Positions 42,776-54,023 of a stretch of DNA of 64,000 nucleotides are shown piece by piece. The notes under the pieces are model-generated. The model saw nothing but the letters and a program-made list of their open reading frames with translations. It was not told where the DNA came from and did not search any database. The DNA lies in assembly GCA_020631735.1 (NCBI GenBank), contig CM036223.1, positions 13,827,356 to 13,891,355 of the forward strand. The letters run 5' to 3'. Both the position numbers and the translations under genes were made by a program. Positions within the stretch are counted from its first letter, which is position 1. Every line of letters begins with the position of its first letter. Source of the stretch: Saccharum officinarum. Taxonomy: Eukaryota > Streptophyta > Magnoliopsida > Poales > Poaceae.

Positions 42776-45700
42776 TGTAACACTTCAAGTGTTTAGTCCT
42801 TAATTGCATTGCAATTGCATTTGCATAAGCATAAGCATGCATCATTCATGTTTGTTATTTTATGTGATGCAACACATGTGATTGTTCTAGGGTTTGTTTG
42901 ATTTATTTCATGAAGTATTTGATAGTTGGTGTAACAAAAAGGTAAGGTAGCCAATCATGACCTACAACACCTTAGTTATACTTAGGGTAACATTTGGAAC
43001 AAGGTTCATGTTGACCAAAATTACAAATTTGCCCTCCAAGAGAAGTTTGACCACCATTTGACCCTAGAAGGCTCTAGTTTGACCAATTAAAAAGTCTAAT
43101 TTAGAGACCTTGCATAGAAGAGCACCCTTAAGCAAAGTTGTAAAGAAATTCATGGGGAACAAAAGTCTCAATATGACCATCTCATGAAATTGACCCTAAC
43201 ATGCTCAAAAGTGGCTCACAAGTCAGTTAGAGAGGTAGCTCCAAGACTTAGAATTTTTCTAAGTCTGGAATCTGACCCTACAGTTTTACTGATGCCTACT
43301 TTAGGAGCTTTTAGTTTGCAAACCAGGCCGAACCAGCTCCCACTCATATTGACAAACTTGTAGCCCTCATGTAGCTCTACAACATTGCCAATATCACCAT
43401 CACCTAGTTCTAAATGGTTTAGGAGATTTGGTGCCTAGAAAATCGGGTTTCAGTCGGCATAGTGACTGAAACTAAGTTTCAGTTTTCGGGTGACCCACTT
43501 TGGAGCTCTGTAGTTTCAAATCTAGGCCGAACCAGTCTAAGCTCCAATTGACAATTTTGTTGCCCTCACATAGCTCTACCAAATTGCTGTTAACACTTAG
43601 CACTAATTCCGGCTAGATTTGGAACGGGGATCGGTGGAACTTTGGCCGTCAGTCGGGCAATGGACGCCGAAGTCGTCGGGTTCAAGGTTCAGACAACGAC
43701 CGTGTCATGGCGCTCGGGCAGAACAGCTTGGCCGCGTGGCGTCCGAGCTCTGCCGTCGCCTCCACGTCGCGAGCCCAGGCGCGGAGATGAAGACCGAGCC
43801 GACACCTCAACCCCCACCACTCGCGCTCGCCATTCCCTCCCTCTCTGCTTCCTTCTCCGCGCGCGGGCGGTGATCAGAGGAGTGAAACCGCGACGGTGTC
43901 GAGCCATTCTCCCAGACCTCGCCACTCCCTCCGCCTCACCACCCTCCATCCCCTTGACCCACCGAAGCGATTTGACTCAAGGTGAGCCGCATTGCTTTCT
44001 TCCCCGTCTCCGAGAGGTCGCCGGAGCCCGCCATGGGACCTCACCGTGGTCGGGGTGCTTCGGGTCTCTCTCCATCCTCCCTTCCTATCAAAATGGATCC
44101 GCCTAGCTTCAGTGAAGCTCGTACCGAGCCTAGACCGCACCGTACATCCTCACCGGCGACGGTGCGCCGCCACCGGACATCACCGGCTGCCGCTCGCGGT
44201 GACAAGCCCCTTCCACCCCATCCCCATCCATTCCACGAGCACCAATCGACGCACCGGGTGACGGAGAACACGAGGCGGTGTTCGATTGGTCGAGCGAGCT
44301 CTTCTCCGGCGAGCTCGAGCTCGTCGGAGCTCGCGGGCCTCCGCCTCCCCTGTCTCCGGTCACTGACCGCAGGGGCCCGCCCGTCAGTATCGCGCGCGGG
44401 CGGGGGCGCTGAGCGGGCCGCGCGCGCGCGAGTGTGTGGGCCGAGTTTTCCGGGCCGGCCCAGTTCATCCGAAATGAAATTCATTTTTATTATTTTGTCA
44501 CTGATTTTTGTACAAGTTGGAAAAATATAGATCTAGGGTTTTACTTGCTCAAAAATCATGAGATAAATTTTGTTAGGATCTACATGATGTGTAGTATTTT
44601 AGAAAAATATAAATCTGAAATGTGATGTTTAATTTCTAGGAAAATTTAATAGATCCTTTAAATGTGTTTTGGAATGCATGCAAATTTGTTAAATTTATAA
44701 CTTGAGCTGTAGTGTTCCATAAATCATGAAATTTGGTGGGTAGCTTACTCTATGCTAGCCCTAGCTCTGGTAAAAATTTGGGCATCAGTGCTTAAGTAAT
44801 TTCCAAGTTATAATGCTATCTTGTTATTCTAGGAAATACTTAAATGAATTTTTGTAAATTTTCTACATGTGCAATGTTCATATAAATTTTTGGAGAATGT
44901 CTTGGTACCCTAGGGTGTCCAAGAAAATTAAGAAATCTGTTGTTTGACACTTTTTACTATGCTTTGTTATTTATACAAAAATCAGCCTTTTGGGCTTGTG
45001 AATTTTGTTCAGAGAGTTTCTGTGAATAAATTGAGTTCAAATTTTTACAGTAGTCTCTTTTTGGGTCAGAGAGTCTCCTGTAATTTTTGTGGAATTTTAG
45101 GAGCAGTTTACATATATGTTTGAAATTCCACTTAATTACTTAAGTAAATTAAGAAATGAGTTTAAATAAATATTCTAGGTGGGCACACCTTACTTTCCGG
45201 TGTTTTTGTGACATTTGTGAACTTGTAGTAGTATTAGTTTGGTCTTAGAGAATGTTTGTCACATCAATAAATATTTAACCTTTATAATTTTAGGTTTTCT
45301 GGACAGCTGATAGTATTTTTAGGTTTGACCTTGGATAAAGGTGGTTGATGAAAAACTTGTAAATACCAAAGTTGTAGTAAAACTTGTAAATGAGCTTGTG
45401 TCAAAATTTGGGAGCATTTGGCTTAGTAGTTTGAGAGTTACTGTTGTTTAAAGTGGCAGTTCAAAATCTGCTACTCTCTGTTTTGAGAGGACAGATTCTG
45501 GAACTTGTGAAGTTTAACATGGAAAACTTAGGAGTTTGGAGTTGAGGTCTGAAAATGAATTGTAGTGCATTTCTTAGGCTTTCCAGATTGTCTTAGATCA
45601 TATCTTTTGGAATTGTAAATCTCCAGTTGTGATAAAAACAAGTGGCTGCTGTCCAGAATGCTTACTGTGGTGTTTTGCTGATTGATATGGTGAGATATCC

Positions 45701-47584
45701 TAAGACATGCTACTTTTGTAATTGTTAGGTGTTAGGGCCTTAACTGAGGATGAGCAGCTTTATCTTAGGTTAAGTAGATTAGGTGAGTACTTCTCTACCG
45801 GAGAAGAGATTTGCACGTACTAATAAAATAACTTGAATAGAGTATTTTATTTCTGAAATGCATTTCATTCCGAGCATGTTGCACCCATTTATGCATCCAT
45901 TATATTTATTGTGCATTCATGCAATAGGTGTACCGGAGGGGGTAACTCTCCTCGAATTCGAGCCGGTGATTCCGGAGGAGGACGAGGAGCAGCAGGAGCC
46001 CGAGGATCCAGCAGGCGAAGGAGTGCCCGCAGACGACCTTCCTGAGTGTCCAGACCACCGGCCCTCGACCTTTCTGAAAGGTAAGCCCCGGTGCATGCTG
46101 AACCTACTGATTTATAAATTAATCTTGAGTACTTTTAATTGTTTACTGCATTAAGTTGTAGGAGTTATATGAAAACACTTGTTGCATTATACTTGTCCTT
46201 GTCCAGATATCGTACTTAATCCTATATTAGGTTTAAGCACGTGTCAATGCTTAGCCCTGCTTAGTACGATAGAAGTCGGGTGATTTCCGGTCATCCGCGA
46301 GATGTAGGAAGGAGTCACGAGTGGCTTTATGGCTATCGTGGATGGAACCATGCTTAAAAATGAAATTGAGACCGGGCGGGAGTTCGATAGTACAGCCGCA
46401 AGACACTTCACGTCTTGGGTGTGGAGCTATGCCCGTCTGAGTCGTTTAAGGACCGATTCGCTGTACGTCCTTGAGTCATGTTGAACGCAGTCTAACACTT
46501 AGTTGGCCGGATAAGTCGTTCCGACCGCGAAGCCGAGTAATGTGGTTCAGGCCGGGAATCGAATGGTAGGTTGCTTCTTGGAGGAGAGAAAGGATGTGCT
46601 TGGGGACATTGGCGTGAGACCAAGGGGGGTTAGAGTCCCTATCACCTGGCAGAGTGTCGCCCTTGGGGTCGCGACATCATTCGGACCCGCGATTCCTGAA
46701 TCATATGAAAAGGTGGCTTGTGCGACCCTGGCAGGGGCCTGCGCGGTGAGTGTTAGAAATACCCCTCCAGCTGGATAGGAATTCGATTCGAATCGCCGTC
46801 GCTCCCGGTTAGTGAGCACTTGACTTGAGCAGCGGCAACGTAGAACTCATTAAATGAACTGGTGGTTAAGGGAATGATACAATGTTGCCATAATGATATA
46901 CCTGCTATGGATATAATAATCATGTTGTTTGATTATAATCAAGTGTATGTTTAGTACAGGTGCTAAGATAGATGATAGGTAAATGCTAAAAATAACTGCT
47001 AGTACAGGTTATAAAAGTTTCAATTACTTATGCCTTTATGCAAAATGTTATGTCAGCTAGCCCCTTGTGTAAGCCTTGCATAATCCTTGGTGTCATCTTA
47101 TTTCTGGTTTTCGACGGGTAAGTCTAGCTGAGTACATTCCAGTACTCAGGGTTTATTCCCTCCTGTTGCAGATGACATGCTTTATCAGGGATTCTGCAAG
47201 ACGTGTCTCCACCCTGCGGGTGATGATGACTAGATCACAAGGGCGTGATCGTCTTTATGTACTTTCCTCATGCTTTTGCGGGTTGTCGATCATCCAGACT
47301 GGCAGTATTTAATTAACTAGTGTGTGTGTTATGCTTCCGCTACTTTCAAACTTGGTTTGTAATATTTGCTACTCCGTGGTGTAAACTTATTTTAGAACTA
47401 CTTGTGAAATGTAACGTACGATGTGTATGTTGAATGATGCGATCCTGGTTGTAAGCAGTTTGGTTTGAAATCCTTCGTGATTTCGATTGACTACCGGGAT
47501 TATATGGGCTCAAGTTTGAAAATTTGAGCGCTTCGGTGCTTGTTTTCGTACTTGTGCTCTTATAATTTGGTCGGTTCTGTTACA
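42776..47584 (+). repeat. Second family, first LTR (A)
   Basis: The 4809-base LTR starts tgtaacacttcaag and ends ggttctgttaca, followed by the primer-binding site. A GC-rich leader zone lies at about 43620-44470, with compositional open frames on both strands (43642-44106, 43982-44530, minus 44041-44484) that I do not regard as genes. The intron-like hairpin segment is at 47118-47171. The first 870 bases differ from LTR C by only about two substitutions. Confidence 0.93.
47118..47171 (+). other. Intron-like segment with conserved hairpin in LTR A
   Basis: GTAAGT (47118-47123) and CTGTTGCAG (ending 47171) bracket 54 bases. GAGTAC (47130-47135), a 6-base loop and GTACTC (47142-47147) give the same stem as in element 1, although the surrounding LTRs are otherwise diverged. 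Confidence 0.55.
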
Positions 47585-47586
47585 GC

Positions 47587-47599
47587 TGGTACCGGAGCA
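47587..47599 (+). other. Primer-binding site, second family (first copy)
   Basis: TGGTACCGGAGCA starts two bases after LTR A and matches 10 of the 12 initiator tRNA-Met-complementary bases. The same sequence is at 56721-56733. Confidence 0.8.
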
Positions 47600-48361
47600 T
47601 AATTCAACATTAAATACATCTTACGGGTAATTAAAAACAAAAGTATTTGTTTATAAAAAGGGTTAAAAACTATAAAAATTATTTTTTTGGTATGCCAGTG
47701 ATCACATCCCTTAGCCCAAATAAGGACTCTTAGGTGGCTTATTATAAAGACTAACTTGGGGGCCTTGTTTGTTTTTGTTTCGTCGTCCATACGGCGTGAT
47801 ATTGTATGGATGTCATCCACTTGGGTGGTAATGTATGGATCAATTGCCTCGACGCTCTGGTAAGTGTGAGTTGTGAGAGCATGATCGTCCAACCGGCGAT
47901 CTAGGGGAGAGTAGTTTTGGTGACTTGCATACTTACATGTTTAAACTATGTAATTATGTAAGCACTTAATTGTGGGAACCTTTATATTGGGTAGCTTTGA
48001 TACTGAAGTATATCCATCAGGGGATGTGTATATGGAAAGTATTTAAATTACCGCTTTCTTGTGTGCTTATATTGGGAAACTGTTGGGCTGAAATGAGGTT
48101 TTCTGCAGGTACACTAACAGCGTAACGAGTAGACCAATAGTTTCGCTTATATGAGAGAACGTATGTATGCCACCGCCTAGCGTTAGAACTTTAGGTTTCT
48201 ACTAAGGTGAGAGGGCGTACGGAACGTGCATGCATCATGTTTAATTATATCATACATATCATTTACTCCCTCCTTAAAAATTTCTGTACTCCCGACTAAA
48301 GTAAATTTCGTATCCCCTAAATGATCCTCACTTTAAGTCGTATCTTATCTTGTTGCTACAG

Positions 48362-48976
48362 ATGGCACGTACCAAGAGGACCGCTCGTAAGTCCACTGGG
48401 GGCAGGGCACCGCGTCACCAGCTCGCTCCACGTGAGCCCCGCCCTGAGCCTACTGAGGTGGAAAGGCTGAGGGCAGAGTTGGCTGAAGTGACTGCTGCCA
48501 GGAATGCAGCACGTCAACAACTGGAACAAGTGATTCATGATCGTGATCAAGAAACGCTTGCAGTCCAGAGGTTGACAGTGGCAAATCGCAACTGTCAACG
48601 CATGTTGGTCCGTGTGATGGAACAGAGGGATGAAGCCTGGCACGAGGAGAATGTTCTGAGAGCTCGTCAGTTTGAGCTCGAGCAACAGTTGGAGAACATT
48701 GAAGAATACAATGATAATCTTCATGAAGAAGTGCACCGCCTGAACAACGAGCTTAATCCCCTGCTGCCTCGAAACAACAACGCCGATGAGGACATGGGTT
48801 CGGGAATCTTCATGGCTGAGGATGATGATGAAGTGGAGGTTGATGGACCACAGGATGCCCCACCTGCAGAAGCACCAGAGGAAGAGCCAGAAGAAGAAGA
48901 AGACGAGGAGTTAGAGCCTGTCAGTGATGAGGACGGCGGGGAGATCCTTGACACTGACTCGGAGGATGATGCTTAG
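48362..48976 (+). CDS. Extra ORF with histone H3 tail mimic, coiled coil and acidic C-terminus
   Basis: An intact 204-codon ORF lies between the primer-binding site and gag. The protein starts MARTKRTARKSTGG and continues RAPRHQLA. Against the conserved histone H3 tail, 18 of the first 21 residues after Met agree, with changes only at H3 positions 5 (Q to R), 14 (K to R) and 18 (K to H). No histone fold follows. Residues of about 35-135 form long charged heptads (VERLRAELAEV, RQFELEQQLE, LHEEVHRLN), predicted coiled coil. From about 150 the chain is very acidic and ends DTDSEDDA. The ATG is chosen because an acceptor-like TTGCTACAG lies directly before it and because the start matches the H3 initiator. 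The function is unknown; a chromatin-directed role is inferred. Confidence 0.88.
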   Translation: MARTKRTARKSTGGRAPRHQLAPREPRPEPTEVERLRAELAEVTAARNAARQQLEQVIHDRDQETLAVQRLTVANRNCQRMLVRVMEQRDEAWHEENVLRARQFELEQQLENIEEYNDNLHEEVHRLNNELNPLLPRNNNADEDMGSGIFMAEDDDEVEVDGPQDAPPAEAPEEEPEEEEDEELEPVSDEDGGEILDTDSEDDA

Positions 48977-49633
48977 AGTAGTCATCACGTGCCTATAATG
49001 TTAGGATCGTCTTTTGTGCCCTCCCTGTGAAGGAGTGAGGCCTTGTAATAACTTGACTTTGGGATGTAAGGTTGAACCGTATGTTTCCTGAATGTAGTTT
49101 GAACCTGTTAATTTCGATCACAACTTGATGTCTTATTATGTTGCGTTCGATGATGGTGTCACGATTAGCACCCTTCGGTGCCGCGACGAAACCGAGGGCC
49201 TCCTATGGCGCGCGACATAAGGCTGTGCTGCTTGGCACGCGCAGGTATCGAGGTGGCTAGTCATGATCCACCATGGAACTCTTCATGGAGGAGTCTCTTT
49301 GTGGTCAGTTTGAAGTAGCCTTTCACAGTCAACTAAAAATCTTGAGATCGAATCCAAGTACCGTGCAAAAGGTCAAAAATCACGTAGATAGCAACGTAAA
49401 CGGTCCGGTAACCGTTGTGCTCCCTGTGAGTGAGCCTTTAACAAAGAGCATCTTGTTGGATTACCAAGTATGATCTCGTCAAGTGATGCGCTAGAATGGA
49501 TTGTGCGGTTGTGATGAATTATTGTGCCTTAATTATTATGAGAAATCTATTCATACAGTCAGATTGACATTTCGCAATAATTCATCTACAAATTTCCCAC
49601 ATCGTCAGTGCTCATTGGCTATGCATTTTGCAG
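48977..49633 (+). other. Spacer between the extra ORF and gag
   Basis: This 657-base non-coding stretch contains TTGTAATAACTTG-like poly(A)-type sequence soon after the stop. It ends in atgcattttgcag immediately before the gag ATG, resembling a 3' splice site. The corresponding spacer in the second copy is 58100-58751. Confidence 0.5.
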
Positions 49634-50970
49634 ATGTCGTACAATCTACGCCGGGGTCGTGGAAATGAGGAGGAGGAACAGCCGCCCCCTCCGCCACCAC
49701 CTACTCCGGCCGAGTTGATGCAATCAGTGGTTGAAGGGCAGCGTATGTTGGCTGACGCCATGCGCCAACTGGCTAATCGAGAGGCTCGTCATGGCCGCCA
49801 GGGCCCAGAGCCAAATCAGTACAGCGATTTCAAGGACTTTCTGGATACAAAGCCCCCGCTCTTCAAGGAAGCGGAAGAACCACTGCAGGCTGACGAGTGG
49901 TTGAATACCATTGAACAAAAGTTTCGTCTGCTACGCCTAACTAATGAGCTGAAAACTGAGTATGCTTCCCATCAGTTGCATGGTCCGGCGGGCATTTGGT
50001 GGAGCCACTATCGTTCCACACTGCCTGCCAATGTCCCGATTGCTTGGGATCAGTTTAAGGCGGCATTCCGGGGAAATTATATCCCTCCCGGTCTTATGGC
50101 CATCAAGCACACAGAGTTTATGAGGCTGTCGCAAGGAAACAAAAGCCTGACTGAATACTTGCAGTCCTTCAACAACCTGGCAAGGTATGCCACAGAGTTT
50201 GTGGATACCGATGCCAAAAAGATTGCTAGCTTCAAAAGGGCCTCGGCCCAAAACTGATGAAAACTATGGGCACTAGCAAATGTACTACTTTCAATGATTT
50301 CATCAGCGATGCTTTGACCCAGGAGAACAACAATACTATTTATTCTGCCTCTAAGAGCCGTAAAAGGGCCCTTGAGGCAAGTGCTTCTCAGTCAAGGGCC
50401 TCAGCGGCACCGAGGTCTTCCCCTCGCCCACCTGCTCAGAATACAAAGTTCCGTCCGCCGCAGAAGAAGCCTGCTGCAAAAACGGGGTTCCGTAAGGCTT
50501 ATACTGTCGCTCTGCCAAAGGGACTTCTGGACAGAGCAGCTCTAGTGTTCCTCCTAGCAATATGCCTTGCTGGAATTGCAACAAGCCAGGTCATTGGGTC
50601 CGGAACTGTCCGTACCCTAAGAAAAATGTCAACCAAGGTAGTCGTCAGGGACACGCCCATTATAACAGCATTGAGGAAATTCCATCTGGTGAGGTGGTCA
50701 CCGCTGGTAAGTTTCTAGTTGACCAACACCCCGCAGTGGTACTTTTTGATTCAGGTGCTTCGCATTCCTTTATCAGTCCTAAGTTTGCATCCAAATTTGC
50801 ACACAAGTTGCATACTGTTGAAGGTGTGGGTTATTGTATTAGTGCTGCAAGTGGGAATATTTCCACAAACAAAGTAGTGGGGAACCTTAAGTTTGAGATA
50901 GAAGGGCGAAGTTATTCGCTTGCCCTATTGGTTTTACCTGGTTTAGACATAGATGTTATCTTGGCATGAA
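49634..50970 (+). pseudogene. Gag and protease region, second family copy 1, frameshifted
   Basis: The gag ATG at 49634 begins MSYNLRRGRG, a Pro-rich segment and the gag domain (QADEWLNTIEQKFRLL, LSQGNKSLTEYLQSF). The frame breaks near 50235 (one base short in a G run) and again near 50520. The shifted frames then give the zinc knuckle CWNCNKPGHWVRNC (about 50570) and the protease LFDSGASHSFI (about 50743). Both breaks are shared with the second copy, so they are probably real in the element. A third break just after 50960 is not shared. Confidence 0.9.
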
Positions 50971-51049
50971 TTGGATGAGTCAGAATGGGGTACTCATTGA
51001 CACATCCGCTCGGGTAGTTATGCTCAGAGATCCTACAGATCAAAAGGTT

Positions 51050-54023
51050 TTCTAGTACAACTTCCCAGAAAGGTTGAATTGTCGGGGGAAATTCATGCTG
51101 TGCAAGCAAAGGCGTTGGCTGAAATTTCCGTAGTAAATGAATTTCCGGACGTTTTTCCCGATGAATTGCCGGGACTCCCTCCGGATCGGGATGTGGAGTT
51201 TAAAATCGAGTTGTTGCCTGGCACCGCACCCATCTCTAGGAGACCCTATAGGATGCCTCCAAATGAGTTAGCTGAACTTAAGGTGCAATTGAATGAACTT
51301 TTGAAGAAGGGGTTGATTCGTCCTAGTTCATCGCCGTGGGGATGTCCTGCTATCTTTGTAAAGAAGAAGGATCAGTCGTTGCGGATGTGCGTAGATTATA
51401 GACCTCTCAATGCAGTCACTGTCAAAAATAAGTACCCTCTACCGCGAATCGACATCTTGTTCGATCAGTTGTCTAAAGCTAAAGTTTTCTCCAAGATCGA
51501 TCTAAGATCTGGCTACCATCAAATTAAAATCGCCCGGAAGATGTTCCAAAGACAGCCTTTTCTACCAGATACGGTCTTTATGAGTATCTTGTTATGTCTT
51601 TCGGCTTGACAAATGCCCCCGCACACTTCATGTACTTGATGAATTCGGTGTTTATGCCTGAATTGGACAAGTTTGTGGTGGTATTTATTGATGACATCCT
51701 GGTATATTCTGTGAATGAGGAGGATCACGCTGAACATCTGCGTATAGTCCTCACAAGACTGCGTGAACATCAACTATATGCAAAGTTCAGTAAGTGCGAA
51801 TTCTGGCTTCGAGAAGTACCTTTCCTTGGGCATGTGTTGTCCGATGGAGGAATTATGGTGGACCCCGCCAAGGTACAGGAAGTACTGAACTGGAAGGCTC
51901 CTATCTCGGTTCACGAGGTCCGAAGTTTTCTTGGTTGGCTGGCTATTATCGTCGCTTCATCCCGGATTTCTCCAAAATAGCCAACCCATGACTCGGTTGC
52001 TGCAAAAAGACACCAGGTTTGTCTGGACTCCTGAGTGTGATGCGGCTTTTCACCAACTGCGAACCCTCCTAACCTCAGCTCCGGTTTTGGCACAACCGAA
52101 TATCGAGAAACCATTTGATGTTTATTGTGATGCCTCAGGCATAGGTTTGGGAGGCGTTTTGATGCAGGAAGGCCGATAATTGCATATACCTCCCGGCAAC
52201 TTCGGAAGCATGAGGTGAATTATCCAACGCATGACTTAGAACTGGCTGCAGTTGTTCATGCTTTGAAAGTATGGCGGCATTATCTGCTGGGAAATGTCTG
52301 CAATATCTACACCGATCATAAAAGCCTCAAATACATCTTCACCCAACCCGAGCTAAATATGCGTCAGAGAAGATGGCTCGAGTTGATTAAAGATTATAAT
52401 CTTCAAGTACACTATCACCCAGGCAAGGCAAATGTGGTTGCGGACGCTTTAAGCCGTAAGTCTCATTGCCATTCCTTAATTGAAACTGATTTTTACCGAT
52501 CTCGCCTGTTACATCCGGCAGTCTTGTACAACATCACTGTCAGTGGTACTCTCAGAAATAGAATCATTGAGCTCCAAAAGACTGATCCGGGTATCTTTCA
52601 CATAAAACGGAAGATGAATGAGGAAGAGACTAAGCATTTCAGGTTAGATGACGAAGGTGTGCTGTGGTTTAAGGATAGGTTAGTGGTACCTAAGGACCGA
52701 GAGCTTAGAGATCAGATCCTGTCCGAAGCACATTCGTCCAAGTTGTCCATCCATCCTGGTAGTAATAAGATGTATTATGATTTGAAGCCACTTTATTGGT
52801 GGACCAAGATGCGGAAAGAGATAGCTGCATATGTTGCTAGATGTGACACCTGTTGCAGAGTTAAAGCTGTGCACATGAAAGCTGGGCTACTTCAGCCACT
52901 TTCCATTCCAGGCTGGAAATGGGAAGAGATAAGTATGGATTTCATTGTCGGACTTCCTCCTACTGTCAAAAATCATAACTCTATTTGGGTAATTGTTGAT
53001 CGTTTGACCAAATCAGCTCACTTCATCCAGTGAGAGTGGACTATCGTCCCACTGACTATGCTGAGTTGTACTTCAATCAGATAGTCCGGCTTCATGGGAT
53101 ACCTCGTACTATCGTTTCTGACCGTGGTCCCCAGTTCACTGCTCGCTTTTGGAGCATTTGCATCACCTTCTGGGAACCAAGTTAGTGAGAAGCTCTGCTT
53201 ATCACCCCCAGACATCGGGTCAGACAGAACGAGTTAACCAAATCTTGGAAGATCTGTTGCGAGCATGCGTCATTTCATCCAAGGTTCTCTTGGGAAAAAT
53301 GGTTACCTTTAGCCGAATTCTCGTACAATAACAGTTATCAAGAGAGTATTAAGATGGCCCCATTCGAAGCTTTGTACGGTCGAAGTGTCGAACTCCACTA
53401 AACTGGGTAGAAGCTGGGGAAAGAAGGTATTATGGCATTGATTTTGTCCAGGAAGCCGAGGAACAAGTCCGTACCATCCAGAAACACATGGCTGCAGCAC
53501 AAGCGAGACAGAAAAGCTATGCGGATCGTCGTAGAAAACCACTCGAATTTGAAGTTGGAGACTTCGTTTATTTGAAAGTTTCTCCAATGAAGAGTGTCCA
53601 ACGTTTTGGTGTTAAGCGGAAACTTGCACCAAGATACGTGGGTCCTTTCCAGATCATAGGCAAGAGTGGAGCTGTTGCGTACAAAATCCAGTTGCCTCCT
53701 GAAATGAGAGCCATATTCAACGTTTTCCATGTATCTCAGCTTAAAAAGTGTCTTCGAGTTCCTGAGGAACAAGTTCCTTTAGGTGATATCAGGCTGGAAT
53801 CCGACCTAACCTATGAAGAAAAGCCAGTCCGAGTGATCGATACTCAGGAACGAGTAACTAGAAGTAAAGTGGTTAAGTGGTACAAAGTGATGTGGAGTAA
53901 TCAGGGAAGTGAGAGTGATGCTACGTGGGAACGGAGGATTATTTGCGGGATGGTTATAAAGAATTCTATGAAAAATGGTACGCTTTCCAAATCTCGGGAC
54001 GAGATTTTTATAAGGGGGAGGGC
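51050..54023 (+). pseudogene. RT, RNase H, integrase and chromodomain, second family copy 1
   Basis: Successive open stretches carry RT ([20 protein letters not shown], then [11 protein letters not shown] at about 51685), RNase H ([26 protein letters not shown]), integrase zinc finger and core ([10 protein letters not shown] at about 52936, then [12 protein letters not shown] and [14 protein letters not shown]) and the C-terminal NVFHVSQLKKCL. A chromodomain-like segment runs over about 53823-53933. Single-base deletions at about 51533, 51935-51990, 52178, 53028, 53150, 53290, 53388 and 53938 shift the frame. Most are absent from the other copy. A polypurine tract (taagggggagggc) precedes 54024. 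Confidence 0.92.

Noticed and set aside
43642..44530. ORFs up to 182 codons in LTR A on both strands
   Set aside because: The same GC-rich leader situation; no domain and mutually overlapping.
48362..48430. A genuine histone H3 gene
   Set aside because: Only the first 21-22 residues resemble H3; the histone fold is absent and the ORF sits between the primer-binding site and gag of a retroelement, in several copies.
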